This document shows positions 22,441 to 35,286 of a DNA stretch of 64,000 nucleotides, piece after piece. This stretch comes from Botryotinia globosa. Taxonomy: Eukaryota > Ascomycota > Leotiomycetes > Helotiales > Sclerotiniaceae. The notes under the pieces were generated by a model. That model saw nothing but the letters and a program-made list of their open reading frames with translations, had not been told where the DNA came from and ran no database searches. The stretch is taken from NCBI GenBank assembly GCA_014898425.1, contig RCSZ01000014.1, positions 372,001 to 436,000 of the forward strand, written 5' to 3'. Made by a program: the position numbers and the translations under genes. How positions within the stretch are numbered: the first letter of the stretch is position 1; each line of letters begins with the position of its first letter.

Positions 22441-24154
22441 TCAATAGGATTCGGATCCATCTAGCTATGGAAAATGGTCCCTCCCATGATCCCATCTTTC
22501 TCTTCTCTTTCTCTTTCTCCCTCATCCCTCAAAACTCTGACACTTGCTTCGTATATCAGAGATCCGTCATCACCAGAGATCCGTCATCAACAAACTTACT
22601 TTCACGCCTACAAAAGTCTAATTTGACCGGCCCTTTCAACTTTCAACCAGCTCAGGTAAGCTCCCGATGCTCTTAGTCTAGAACTTATTTTTGCATGAAC
22701 GATTATATATCTACGTTTGCCCATCTCCCTTCATCGGTTTTAAGAAGGCATGATTCGGAGGGCCAAGACATCAAATCAAGCATTATTGGTTTGACCTGGT
22801 GACCCGTTCCTGGATCCGTTTGCTAGGAACATTACTCCCTCCGGAAACATACCAACCTACAAAACGTTACACCAACAGTTACTATCACTCCATCACTTAC
22901 TTTCTACCCAGTGTCAACACTCGGGACATATAAGCCAACATTTAACCGGTTAGAGGTGTTGTGTTTGGTTGCGCTTTGCTACCCCGAGTTGCAGAAGGTC
23001 CAGTGGAATGTTGATTGGGCTTTCAACCCCTTCTAACCTGGCCAATCCAAGGGCTGATCAATCATTCTTCTTATCGATAATGGTCTATCAAGCCTCGACT
23101 TCTCAGAACATCAAGACTGTACCCATTATTCCTAAGTCACCCAGGATGAGGGTTGAACACGAGTGTCTGCAATCACAAGCTGTATGATGGTCGAACTGGC
23201 GTGTGAATATTGAAAATAGCTTGGACGTTCGAAATATCCGGGTATCGAATCTAGATTGTGATATTCGATCTTGATGTTTGGTTTCTTCCCCTCCACCACC
23301 AGCAAGTCTATCTTCACGAGCATTGGGATTTCCAAGAACCATTGGACCCTGAATTTCGACAAGATATGAGATCTCCCATCAAATGGACGAATTGAGCCTA
23401 CGAGATTGATCACCTGGCATCATTCTGACCTCGCGGAGTTATCAATTTCTTGCATGCCTCCAGCAAGCATATGCTGTGGCATCTCTGCAGCCTACGGCTC
23501 AGATATCCGATTGGGAACATCGTACAAGACAAACGAATCACGGTACAGCAAGTAGTAATACCCAAGACTCTCCTCATTCATGTCAAAGTATCCATCAATA
23601 CTTCATCTTTGGAGCCATAGGCCACATGTATGGAGTAAATGAAAATAGTCATAGCACAACATCATGATATGAATGTCCTCGAGACTTGACATAGCATCCT
23701 GCAAACAAATGTGCTACGGTATCTCATCTGATTGATCTCCAAAACCATGGCTTGCTTACTGTATCCCTTGGAAAATTCAAGATTCGTATGATAATGCTAT
23801 CAACGGAATTGCGTCTGCAGTTCTCGCACCACGAAGCAAAGCACGTTGTTTTACCTACACCACCATCCTAAGTCCTATCGAGGGTTCGGAGGTTCGCAAT
23901 CGAAAAGTTTCGCTGGGATCAAGGTTTATCGCTTAGGACTCAGACATCATGCAAACGCGAGAGATTATTATCATTGGGTATATAAAGTACATACCGATGA
24001 AGCATATGATAGATGCGGATAGTAACATAAACTCCTCATGGCAGAGTGTGCCTCGAAACCGGCCGAGAGCCAGTCTTATCCGTCTTTTACAATCCAACAA
24101 CCATGCTCCTAGTCGCCAACGCCGGAAATCACACCCGAATGAAACAATCACAAC

Positions 24155-24934
24155 CTATTCCTTGGATTGCGGCCCACTCTCCTCCTGATCAAAGCAAAAT
24201 GCAGAGACGTCGAAAAGTAACGGATCCATACTTTCCACCTTGGATTCATCCCAGCCTCTGAGATTGGATTGCTCAAAATCTTTCGGTAAGCACGATACCG
24301 AACGTTCGGGATCGGTCTTCCCTTTACGCATTCGATCCAACTCCGACTTGATGCCCGAATACTCCACTTGCAGTGACTCATATGACTGCGAAAGCTCACT
24401 GTGACGACCTTCAAGCTCCTCCAATCGTTGCTCGAGTTCACGCATATGTTTCTCTTTCCTATCCCTGAAAGCTCGTTGAGAAGCTCGGTTTTGGGCTCGG
24501 CGGCGCTGCGTGGAATCAGTATCATGTTCGCTCGGTAGATAGGTCAACCACTTACCGAATGCACGTGTGAAGCAACCACTTTGTCGTTTCCACCCTTTCT
24601 CCTTCGGCGATCCTGATCCTCGTAAATGCCTTCAATATCTAACTCCACTGGTATCAATCCCACCGGTACACCGTTTGGTTGATATTGTATGGGAAACGAT
24701 GGATATGTCATATATGTGTTTCCTCCGTACACGTGGTCGTTTCCATATACATGATCAAAAGTCTATGAAAGCATGAGATTCTGAAAAGAAGTGATGGGTA
24801 GAGTCTGAACATACATTGCTGTTAAGTGGTGAGCTTGCTGAAGACTCGCTCGAGGTGTCATATAAATTCATGTCTCCGTGCATCAAATATGGATCGGTAG
24901 AACCGTCATGATGAAGAAAGTGGCCGCTTGCCAT
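24155..24934 (-). CDS. Yap-like bZIP transcription factor
   Basis: Three exons: 24815..24934, 24556..24762, 24155..24505, total 225 aa; each intron is GT-AG in phase 0. I used the ATG at 24934 because the open frame upstream has no ATG. The basic region RRRAQNRASQRAFRDRKEKH matches the Yap/Pap1 pattern (N-x-A-S-Q-x-x-F-R), followed by a leucine-zipper stretch RELEQRLEELEGRHSELSQS. The first two exons encode a Ser-rich and Tyr/Gly-rich segment. The tail after the zipper is short and lacks the Cys-rich domains that make Yap1 redox-responsive, so it is more like the small Yap/Fcr3 types. It probably binds TTAC-type half sites in the nucleus; targets are unknown. Confidence 0.88.
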
Positions 24935-27900
24935 GTCGAAATATGTCGTATTATTGAGAAGTGTGATGGTGATACTGTGAGGGAGCACTGGATTTTTATG
25001 AGATGGAAAGGGGTTGAAGTCTGACTTGTATATTCCGATGTTATGATGATCAAATGATATCTGACAAGTATAATCGGAGGGGGGTCTCAGTAACTTTAAA
25101 TCTCACATCTTCTCTCTTCAGGATTTAGTTCGGGCAAAGATATTCCACGCCCATGCCGAGTGGGGACCGAATATTGCAAAAAGAACAAGCCCTATCACTG
25201 TCGCGGAATCAAACAATTCCAACTCGCATACCGCTGTTAAACATAGACAATACCGCTTGAGGCAAGTGACCTAACCAATGATAGACGGCAAAGGAATCAA
25301 AGGAAGCGGTAACCACTTTTCGCCGGGACATGGGATGGGTACAATACTTTGCATGCAAATTACTAGGGATACATGACCTCTGCAATTAATCTCTGTCCAC
25401 GATCCTGACCTCCACAACTCGCTTCCACCAGTCACCGATTGCAAATCCTTCTTGTATTTCATGTGGTAGGGTAGGGGTTCACAGCAAGGTGGCACTGCGC
25501 ATTAAGGTTACGGACAAGCATGGCCTTGTGGGGGTCTTCCCATCCACTTACAACGCTTCTTGGGCAGCGCTTCTTCATTACCTAAACTTCCTCACCAAAA
25601 TTGGGAGTGCTTACTTTATGAGCAGTCAGTGTGCCCCCGGTCGCTCGTCTTGCTGACATTACAATCTCATCGCTCGGTAAAGATCGCTAGCTCGCGTTAG
25701 CGCGTACATCCTAGCTTCCTCGTTCTGCTTTATTGCTGTTTTCATCCTCGTGTCCCTCGTACTTTCCATGCAGGCTGACTGCCAAGAACCGTTCCTCGGA
25801 CTTACGCTGGTGTGTATACTAATGCATTTTCTTTTTTCCCTTCTTCTATGGAGGTAGAGAAGACGAAATAAATGGGTGGATTAACCTTATCCAGCGAGTT
25901 GTAGATACGGTATATCCATGTTATGTTTGCCCGTTATTTTGGCATTGCAGATAGATAACAGTACCTAGGTAACGTAGGAACGTTACTCTCCCATGCATTC
26001 AGATAGTCTAGACATGTCGGTCGCATTATGACATAGTATTCTATTCGTAACATCACTAGTCCAGAGTAGTCTCCATACTCCAACCCACCATATCAATTCG
26101 TGTCTCTAGCCCTACCACAACACAACGACTCCAACCCACAGTCACCCCATAAGAACAAACCCATCTCGACATCTCCCCCCAAACCAACCCTCCAAAAATT
26201 GCGAATTGCGGCTTACAATAGAGTTCCACGGCGCTCGCGCCGCCATTACCAAACACAGCCTAGCCGCAACATTAAAATAACGTCTGTAGGATTCTTACCA
26301 GCTCGCTAGCACACGAAACCCTGCGCAGTCCGCGCCCCCAAGCAAGAGAAGAAGCAAAACCCCACTCTGCAGATCTCACCATCCCATCCCATCCCATCTC
26401 ATCTCCAGCTCGGGAAAATTCCCAACTCCCTTTTTAGGTACCGTAGGATTTTCTCACTAGCTTCAAACGTCAGCATCTAAATGATTTCGCAAGATGTCCT
26501 CTTTTTTTTCTACCTTGTTACTTGTGGCCACTGCAGCGGGAAGGATTTCGAATCTACGAATGTACGATCCGATTCTTTTCCCTATCGGAATTGGCGTCGT
26601 GGTGGTTGAACAATCGAAGTAGTTGAATATTTGCCTCGTTCGCTTGATTCAAGAAAATCCTAAAGACGTCGTAAATGGCATCATTTATGATATGTTCTCC
26701 TATATTCCATACACTCGAAGATACAAGTAGAGATTGAATGGGATTTAAGCTTATCTGCTCATCGAACCTTCATTTTCTCGGGATAATTAGATGACGAAAT
26801 GGCGGATTCTCGCTTTGAGCTATTCGGTGGATGTTTCGAGCTGTGTGTTACTGAAATGAGGCTGAGATATCTAGAGTTTAATGTTGCATTGAGGGTTTGG
26901 GAATGCATGCATAAGATGGGTTGAATACCGAGGATATCAAATGGGTACCTTGGGAAGTTGAAATGTCATTATGGGAAATCGTATTCTGTCACGATGGAAA
27001 GGATCCCCTACTTGTGTTGTTCGTATCGATATCTACACCCTCACCCTATGCCCATTTCCATTTCCATCTCTATTCCCGTTACGTTTCACAACGACACATA
27101 TCATTGAATTTGCATCCTCGGATCTTCACACCACATGCCAAATGCCCATTTATGAGCTCATCCATCGAGAGCGCCCCAAAGATTATCCCAATCCCATTCC
27201 TTCCCATCAGTCTCGAATCCCCATCCCAGGGGGAGAAAACGTGGAAATCCTGCGCCCCCAATGTTTGACCCGCATTAAACTTCTGACTGTGTCACATAAT
27301 GCTCCTCGGTAAGTCTCTAGCACATCGAGAGAGAAAATCCTGACCTCCTAGTCTCCATATGGCATATTCTCGATCTCTCCCTGATGGAGAAGAGCTGAGC
27401 TACGGGGCTCGCAGGCTCAGAAGCTTTTCCTTTCCATAAGGGAGAAGGCGGGGTATACGGATTTGCAATTCTCCCGTTGGATTTCAGTAGCGTGATGTAT
27501 TCAATGCATCTCTCATAGCAGTGGGAAAGGAGAAGCCTTGAAAAGTATTTTTATTAAAGCACGCACTAGAACTGGCTTTCACAATGATGATTTCCGCATC
27601 ACTAACTCTCCCCATGATATTCCTCTTGGGTATCTTGGCACATATCTAACAATGATACCTGTAGCATCAGTCCATCCAAAAATAAGAATCCGAGAAACTT
27701 CTGTATACATACTAGTTCCAAGCCCTCCTGCAGATGAAGATGCAACAGGATAACGATTTCTTATCACCTTCCTTGTCCTCCTACCAGTGACGCGACACAT
27801 TTGTCATTCTCGTCCCGCTTACATACACGAATCTTACAGTACATGTGTCAAAATAAGTATCAAGACTGGTCGAATATGCACCGCCATGTACTTTGCCCAA

Positions 27901-28464
27901 ACGAGAAGTCCGCTCAAGCCCCAGAGCAGAGATGGACTTCCATTTGTGGAGCGGAGATGCTCAGATGACATATACATGGACTTACTTATACATGACATGG
28001 ACATTTGGAAAAAGAAGGGTAAAGGGAGGTGTAGTTAGTTGTAGGTAGGTAGGTAGGTATATTGCATGTGAGTTTTATATACTCGAGTAACAAGCATTCT
28101 AATTATTAACCTTGATAGTTTTAGATGTGGTCACCATAATTTCTCTCTGCTTACTTCGTATTATTGGTTCTCCAAAGACTGGCAGGTAGCCTCGTCTTTT
28201 ACTGATGTGTGCAAACAGCCTTTACGGGAAAAAGCGTATATGGGACGGGACTGCTTACGATTTCAATCTTAAAGGCAGTACATACTTTTGAAGTCGGCAA
28301 ATCTTCCACTCGAAAATTCAAGAACATTGTCTAACGAACCGAGGAATCCACGCTGGCGAGGCTGGTTACTTTAGACATTTGAGATCGGTTACAATGTCTC
28401 TTTAGTTCATCTACTGGTTCATTCTTTCGAAGCGTCATATTTGTTTTCAATAGAGTGCTTCCAT
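24935..28464. other. Gene-poor 3.5 kb stretch
   Basis: No supported gene. The left end should carry the bZIP promoter. A perfect TACCTAGGTA lies at 25962-25971, a short near-perfect hairpin around CGCTAGCTCGCGTTAGCG at about 25685-25702, a CATCC/CATCTC run near 26375-26402, and a GTAG tetramer tract at about 28041-28060. Frames up to 115 codons at 26921-27312 overlap in two phases and show no family features. Confidence 0.6.
25962..25971. repeat. Palindrome TACCTAGGTA (copy 3)
   Basis: Perfect copy about 1 kb upstream of the bZIP start. Confidence 0.85.
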
Positions 28465-29574
28465 CATGGAATCTATTGATACTGCCCGTAAGCTCTTTCT
28501 AAGGAATCACCTTCAAGTTTGTACACTGATAAAGATTAGGAAAAGAGGATAACTTTTCCGGGTACCAGTGGAACTTATTTTCAATGCAAGATGGTGCACT
28601 TCGTTCTGGCACTCAGACGTTTCTAGCATCCGTAAATTGGCCCGGACTTCTGGAATACGCAGCATCGAAGCGAAACTCAGATACCCGACCACCAATTGCA
28701 TTTTACTTCGGATATTGGTCTCGGCTACAACCATATGGTGCGCATTATCGAATCTACTGACAAAGTTCGATGCGTAGCGCGCATCCGAATGCCTTGTCTA
28801 GGAGAATCGACTTGCGATGAGGCCACGGTCAAAAGACAAATGAGTTGTGAGCACCGTTCATCTCGATGGACTGTTTAGAGGGTAATGTTGGGATTGATTT
28901 GGGTGTGGAGAGACCGCGAGAGTATATGCAAACTTTTTTGCACGGAATGACAAAAATACACGCAAGTGATGGTATTAAGTTTCGGATAATCCATTGACAT
29001 ATATCCTACTAGGTTGAAGCATCCGCAGTGCAGTCACCAAAGATTGGAACAATCATCTCCATCAATGAGGACGGCACGTATGAGCAAGGCCCCATTCCAG
29101 GATTAGGTGGTCAATTTGATACGGCAACCGCATTCTATACAGCTTGGGCATCCAGTGTTGAATTTCGCATGTCAGCAGATAAATTGCGAGCAGCATCCGG
29201 TCCATATGCTGCTGAAATCATCCCCGGAGTAGTATCGTTCTCAGCAGCCGTCAGCAAAACAGCCAGCAAACTTTCCGTCCGTGATAACGGCCCTTTCCCT
29301 CTTTGTCACGGTGATTTTGGTCACAACAACATTATTGTTGACGACAAATACAGGATTGTTGGCTTATTAATTGATTGGGAAATCGCTTTGCTGGACCTTG
29401 GGAGATGTTTGGAGACCTCCCTTTAACTCTCTCGGTGACCCCCGCCTGCTATGTACGCACCTTTTAACTATGATGGAAATGGGTTACCCAAAGTTCCTGA
29501 AATGATTCAAAAATCTACCAACCAGGCTGAATATATTGTCGTTGTAAAGCAGGTAGAGTCAAAGTAATCATGAC
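28465..29574 (+). pseudogene. Decayed aminoglycoside-phosphotransferase (APH)-like gene
   Basis: Possible start MESIDTARKLFLRNHLQ at 28465. Separate frames carry successive pieces of an APH/choline-kinase-like protein of the large fungal family: YNHMVRIIESTDKVRCVARI at about 28700-28880; then, after an apparent intron or break, VQSPKIGTIISINEDGTYE, PIPGLGGQFDTATAF and the catalytic GPFPLCHGDFGHNN with the metal-binding IDWE at 29028-29400. Right after IDWE the frame shifts: FAGPWEMFGDLPLTLS continues in another phase and MYAPFNYDGNGLPK in a third. At least two frameshifts near the 3' end argue for a pseudogene. Intact relatives phosphorylate unknown small molecules. An undetected intron could explain one break, not all. 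Confidence 0.65.
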
Positions 29575-31571
29575 CATAAACATTCTCTTTCAGAAGCCCT
29601 GAGCGATACCAAAAGCTACTGCTTTAAGGCTCTATAGTGATGGAAAGGCTTGGTTTTACGCTAAGTTGATAGATAAATTTGCTTCATAGACTTCGACATC
29701 TTGAGCGCGAACTGGAGAGCAATTCGAGCGCAAGATATGATTAGATATCAAAAGTAATTCTCACTCTATACATGACTTTTCCGAGAGCCTCACTAAACTA
29801 AAGCATCTTTGATTAACTTTAATTTGTAAAAAAGAATGCAGAGGAAAAATGACGAGATGGGGTGATGCGGCTTGGTATAGGATGAGCATGTTCTGTGTAC
29901 TGGAACATTCTGTAGGATGTGACCTTGACAACGATATGGAGGGGTTGTTTTTTTGTTTTGTTTTGTTTCGTTTCCTGCTTTTCTGTTTTCTGGAAAGTAC
30001 TAGGTAACTAGGATATCTGCATAGCAGTGCAGTGCAGTGGCTTGAGAACTACGAGGTACATGTGCATAAAAAGTCTCACAAATCACACATCTAGATGTAC
30101 GGCAAAGAATTTTGTGGAAGCGCACAATCAAGATTTTCCTCTAGAGCAATGCGATTTCGTCGTTGGCGTCCAATTCCCTCCACATCGACGTATGCGAATG
30201 GAAGGAGGCAAGAGAGCGTTACCTGGAAGCAGGTAATGGCGACTTTGAGATTTGTGGCGAGAGTCTGGTAGAATGCGAGAGGGGTTTTGATGTGTATGTA
30301 TGGCGTGACTTGCTCTGCTGCTATGGTCTGTTGATATGATACGAGGCGTAGTCCTGTAAGATCTTACCTCGCCATTCGAATAAATGGGGGAAACACGAGT
30401 ACCGTTGATAGGTGTCTGGACTTCTGGACATCTGCATTTTATGTACGTGCTAAACATTAAATCTCTCCTGGTATCAAATATGTACTCAAAGCATCAAAAG
30501 TCTCAATGTCATAGGCCCGGCAAAACACAATCCCAATATCACCTCTGATATAGAATGCAGTGGATCGAGTAAATGTCATGACAATCCCAAATAATGTATT
30601 CTCAACAACCGTACCACAAGCCTTGAGGCTTATTGTAAACCATATCATTGAACATGCACATGGAGTTTCTGCCTATCTACTTTCATTTACAGTTCCAAAC
30701 CGCACATAAAGCCCCGTATGAATTCATACGTTGCAATGCATAAAACGAGCTCGCTCAACTACCAACTATTGACCAGTAACACAACGCCAATCTAATCTAA
30801 TCTGCACAGGTGCAGGAAGATGCATGAAGAAACACAGAGTTCGCAGTTTTACTACGGACAAGATTGATATGTGATGAAGTGTGGTATGAGTGGTTTCGGA
30901 GTGTGGTGGGGAGATCGACTCTAAGGAGGGGAAGAGAAAGGCTTGAATATGTGGCAAGTAGGTGGAGAGGGGGGCAGAGAGGGGAAGATGAATCGCTGAA
31001 GAGATAGTGAGGGGTAATAGTGAAATGAATAGTAATCATTCAACAATCGAGTGGTCTTGGAGCGTTGGCAGTGAGTGAACTGTTGAGTGAGATGATGGTA
31101 AGAAAAAAGGTATCATTGGAGCGGGGATATGCATTCGGATCCGAAAGGGAAGAGTTTTAGTCGAAGATAATAACCGTCTGAGGAGACGGGAAGACCACGC
31201 ATGCTTCTTGTGCGATTCAAGTCGGGGGAGCCGATATCAGATCCGAACTTAAATAATACATCGTCGTTGAGCCGCTGTAAACCTGCTGATACAATGCATT
31301 GCGTTGTCTCATACTTCGCAGCATCTGCAGGATGATCTTTCTCTGAATTTCGCCAAGTTTGCTGCCCATACATGTTCTTACATATTCTGTGTTCCAAATG
31401 GCGTAGAGACTTCTGTTTGATACTCACAATAGGATTGGATACCATACATGATCTTTGAAGTCTATCATTTTGCATCGGGTAGAGAATCATGACCAGATAC
31501 ACGAATTTCGGAATCTTAAAATACATCTGTGGATATATGTCGGTATTCAATTCTCCAACCAACAGACGAGT
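29575..31571. other. Gene-poor 2 kb stretch
   Basis: No supported gene. A TTTTG repeat lies at about 29950-29970. The 149-codon minus-strand frame at 31113-31562 shows no family feature and I do not call it. Confidence 0.55.
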
Positions 31572-32403
31572 TCAATGAGTCACATCATCCGGGCCGCGTA
31601 GCTTGTTTCTTTCGCCAACTGTGAGACGTGTTAGTAAAGAAGAGAGAAGCAATGGATTCATTTGAAGCCAAGCGAGAGGGTGTACGTATGAAAGGTGCAC
31701 GAAAAGACTTACCATCAAGAGCTACCAGAAATCTGCTAACGCAATTGTACGCTGCAACCTATATTTCAGAATTAGCTTTCACTCTCGGCTTCAAGATGCA
31801 TCTTATCTCCCTCTAATCTCCACTCCACCCCTTTCACACTACTGGTAAGTGTCTCCTCAAGATTCTCCATTATCTCCAAAGGAAAATCCAACATACCGTA
31901 GCCGTTAACTCCACGATTTCCTTCTGGTCAAACCACTTTTTCAATTCATTAAAGACCTCATCCGGCACCCTAACATTTCTAGTCATCTCATCCGTATACC
32001 TAATCACAGCCCACTGTTTCGCGCTCAGCCCCTCTGCATCTCCATTCGCATCACCGCTCCCCTCCCTCTCACACTTTTCTCTCTTAAGCGTCTCCATGCC
32101 CTCATCACTGACTCCTCCTTTCTTCGCTAATGGCGCATGATGTCCCCACTCATACCAAGCCGTGTTACAGATAGCCACTCTGCAAATCGCTATCTCCCTG
32201 ATATCATCAGCCAGGCTCGTTTGTGTCCTGACTGCTCCAAGAAAGGAGTTCCAGCCATCTGCTACAGGGGGACTGTGTAGCAAGGTTAAGTCCAGTGGTT
32301 GAAGAGGTCGTGGTGCGCGACGCGCTTCAACACGTTCGATTATTGCACGGTCGGAGGGAGAGGAGAAGGTTGGGGAAGAGGGGTCAGCATATGGAAGACG
32401 CAT
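31572..32403 (-). CDS. Carboxymuconolactone decarboxylase / AhpD-like family protein
   Basis: Three exons: 31897..32403, 31713..31758, 31572..31618, total 199 aa; splicing joins VELTAT to VAAYNCVSRFLVALD and then VGERNKLRGPDDVTH. The body shows LLHSPPVADGWNSFLGAVRT, SLADDIREIAICRVAICNTA and YEWGHHAPLAKKGGV, the CMD-family helix with the E-W-x-x-H active-site pattern, then AVIRYTDEMTRNVRVPDEVF. The CxxC of true AhpD peroxidases is not present. Such stand-alone fungal members are often 4-carboxymuconolactone-decarboxylase-like proteins of unknown substrate, sometimes linked to peroxide or aromatic metabolism. A Glu/Asp/Gly-rich loop (about residues 115-130) looks inserted. Two small 3' exons are family-supported. 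Confidence 0.88.
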
Positions 32404-33473
32404 TTTGGTGTGTGTGGTTTGGTGAATGAAGTGGAGTTGTGTTTGTGTGGGGAGTCGATGGTATCGAAAAGTTGTTTGCTTGACAGTTTGAGGGAAAGAG
32501 ACGAGAGAAATAGGATTGCTGGTACGAAGCTTAATACCATTGAATCAAAAACTGGAGAGGATTCGACACAACTACCTGTGGCTATAGACCTGTATATATA
32601 TAAGTTGCACACACATTACACTACCCCATAGATGTGGGGTTGAGTCGGTCGATAACCTAGGTTATGGGAGAATACTTTCCCGGCAGTTTGAAAAGGCAAA
32701 TGCAAACGGAACCTTCAAATCCGAAAATGATATACATTCACGCCGACAACGTTACTACAGTATGGACAATTTATTTCGCTGGGACGAGGGTACCGATTCC
32801 ATGTCATCGGTAGGCGTCTTGCAGTTTTATAGATCCGCCATCATGTGTATAATACCGAGATATTCGGGAGGGAAGCGGAAAGGTGCAGGCAGCACAGATA
32901 AGCCGACCTGTACACTTTTGTACCTTCATTTCCCTTTAGCTTGATCAAAAATAACTTACACCCTTGGTATATAAGTAATGATCTTCAAAGGACCTCATGT
33001 TTGTGACACATGGGTCGGGTTAATAGTGATTACAAGCTACGCGCTAGGTTGAGTTTTCGTAGCGCTTAGACTGTTGGATCTCGCCCCCAAAATTCGGGTG
33101 TTTTATGAGAACACAGAATCTGTAGAAATGTCAAAACTTTCAAAGACTCAACAGATTGCATACGTGAGATCGTCTGTAAGAATGAAAACCCAATACCAAA
33201 CGATTGCTACCAACAATAGAAACTACTAGCATACACGGTCAATTTGACCCTCCTCCACCTCCATCTCTACTTCTAATGCACGTCGGAAACGCCGAAATTT
33301 GTAGAATAACAACAATACATATATTTTTAAGCCATGAATTGTTCAATTCATGGCTTCCATCTCGAGTCCATCCCCAAAGGCCATCATTATAACCCATTCA
33401 TATATTCACAATTTGTTGCAGAAGAGAGTTGTGCGTTCAGATTGTCTCGAGGCTCTCTCTGTATGAAGTGATG
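32404..33473. other. Intergenic, CMD gene to V-ATPase c
   Basis: No gene supported. Contains the palindrome AACCTAGGTT at 32654-32663, a variant of the TACCTAGGTA motif. Confidence 0.55.
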
Positions 33474-34328
33474 TTAATTGCATGTAACATCCAGAGAGGC
33501 CTTGGAGTTCATGAGAAGAGCAACAATCAATCCGTAAAGACCTGTTATTCATGTCAGTCACTGATCAAATCAACATAAGAATCTTTAATCATACCCAAAA
33601 CTTCAGCGAAAATCAAAATCAGAATCATTCCGACGAAAAGACGTGGTTGTTGTGCTGTTCCTCTCACACCTGCATCACCAACAATACCAATAGCGAAACC
33701 AGCAGCCAAACCAGCGAGACCGACACTGAGACCAGCACCAAGTTGAATGAAACCAGTATATAATGCGAGGTTTTGTTTAAGCCCATCGGAAATCAAGACT
33801 GAAACAACGAGACCGTAAATACCGATAATACCAGCCATAATAACGGGAACAATGTCTATATAACACATTAGTAGGACTCTCAAAAATCCGATGATGAACA
33901 TGGCTCACTCTTGACGATCAAATCAGGTCGGAGAACACCCATTGCGCAAATACCAACACCAGACTTAGCAGTTCCGTAAGCAGCACCGAAACAGGTGAAG
34001 ACGATGGCGGATGTGCAGCCCATGGCGCCGAAGAATGGCTATACATTAATTAGCATGATGCGTTGATACAGATAATGATTTCAGGTTGTTGGATATCGAA
34101 TCATCGGTTGGTTGGAAAGCACATCGGAGGTGGCATTCGAGGGAAACTAACCGCGTAGACGGGACTATCATTATTGCTGTCAGTACTTGAATCAAGGCAT
34201 GAAAATAATCGCGATCATATATATCAGTGCCATCTTTTAGAGATTCTTATCTCGAAAGCAAGGCAGGTGGGTAGTAGAAGCGGGAGGCGTCAAGGAGATA
34301 GTTTGTTGACATACCAGAGATCAGACAT
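33474..34328 (-). CDS. vma3: V-type proton ATPase subunit c (16-kDa proteolipid)
   Basis: Five exons: 34315..34328, 34152..34164, 33909..34038, 33595..33855, 33474..33541, total 161 aa. The first two exons are 14 and 13 nt and together encode only MSDLCPVYA; all introns are GT-AG. The protein then reads [38 protein letters not shown] and four hydrophobic helices, with the essential proton-carrying Glu at residue 137 in FAEVLGLYG, the same number as in yeast Vma3. It forms the c-ring of the membrane V0 sector that acidifies vacuole, Golgi and endosomes. Divergent from SNU13 with about 515 bp between starts. Confidence 0.96.
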
Positions 34329-34843
34329 CTTGAAGGTATTAGAGAGGGTGGTGCTTAGATTATGAAAGGTATATGAAGCTCGAAGAAGCTTTTGAGGAAT
34401 TGATTGAAGATTTGGGTTGATGAAAGTTGAGCTTGGAGAGTTGATGGATAGATGATGATCAGTGATTCAAGGTGGTTTGTACGAGTTGTTTGATGAGGCT
34501 TCTCTGGCAAGCTTAGCTTTTCGACCAATCAAGTTATGGATTAGCGCGTAACGTAAGCGAAGCCTTTTCGAGGCACCCGATAAAGATTTATCTTCAGAAA
34601 AAAATGCCAGGTGATTTTCAACTTCATCACTACCATTTTTTGCAAGTCAACCCACAGGGCGAGCCAACGCAAGGAACCCTGAAAGAGTATTTCTAAAGAA
34701 ATCCTTATCATCTCAGTACATCCTCCAACAAACCGTAGGTATTCCTTCCTGTCCAATTGGGTCGATCGCGAAGTCTTCAATCCGATAAGGTCAAGTTCTA
34801 ACATTTTTATCTACAGTAAATTCAATTCCAAACCAAAATCACA
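34329..34843. promoter_or_regulatory. Divergent promoter region, VMA3 / SNU13
   Basis: About 515 bp between the start codons of two highly expressed housekeeping genes. No specific element recognised; assignment by layout. Confidence 0.5.
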
Positions 34844-35286
34844 ATGGCTGAAGAACAAAACGAATCCGCTGCTTGGCCCGTCGGTAAGGATTATGCAGAT
34901 ACTCTACGACCTGCATTTTACTAATATGCTACTTTTCAGCCGATAGCACTCTCTCCCAAGAGATTCTCGACCTCGTTCAACAAGCTCAACATTACCGTCA
35001 ATTGAAGAAGGGAGCCAACGAGACCACCAAGACCCTCAACCGTGGTATCAGCGAAATTGTTATCCTCGCCGCCGATACTGCCCCATTGGCTATCCTTCTC
35101 CACCTTCCTCTTCTATGCGAAGACAAGAACACCCCTTACGTTTACGTACCATCCAAGACTGCTTTGGGACGTGCATGCGGTGTTAGCAGAGCTGTTATCG
35201 CAGCAAGCATCACCACCAACGAGGCATCCGACTTGATGGGCCAAATCAGAAGCTTGAAGGATAAGGTTGAGAGACTCCAAATCTAA
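34844..35286 (+). CDS. snu13: Snu13, 15.5-kDa L7Ae-family RNA-binding protein
   Basis: Two exons, 34844..34883 and 34940..35286, 128 aa. Splicing joins [13 protein letters not shown] to [20 protein letters not shown]. The L7Ae core is clear: [57 protein letters not shown] and [15 protein letters not shown]. Snu13 binds kink-turns in U4 snRNA (spliceosomal tri-snRNP) and in box C/D snoRNAs (2'-O-methylation of rRNA). Length and ends match the family. The intron in the 5' region of the gene is normal for fungal ribosomal and RNP genes. Confidence 0.96.

Larger units (their letters stand above)
21895..24154. other. Intergenic upstream of transketolase
   Basis: About 2.26 kb without a supported gene. 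The transketolase leader and promoter are at the left, with a GA-rich tract (GGGAGA/GAGAGA, about 21990-22035). Further right are a perfect TACCTAGGTA, a CGAGTCT x3 tract at about 22255-22275 and the 11-bp repeat at 22386-22440. From 22700 to 24150 only short, unrelated frames are present. Confidence 0.6.

Noticed and set aside
26921..27312. Two overlapping frames of 113-115 codons
   Set aside because: His/Pro/Phe-rich, in two phases over the same bases, no family features.
31113..31562. 149-codon minus-strand frame
   Set aside because: No domain, no splice-supported extension, uneven composition; length alone is not enough in this gene-poor stretch.
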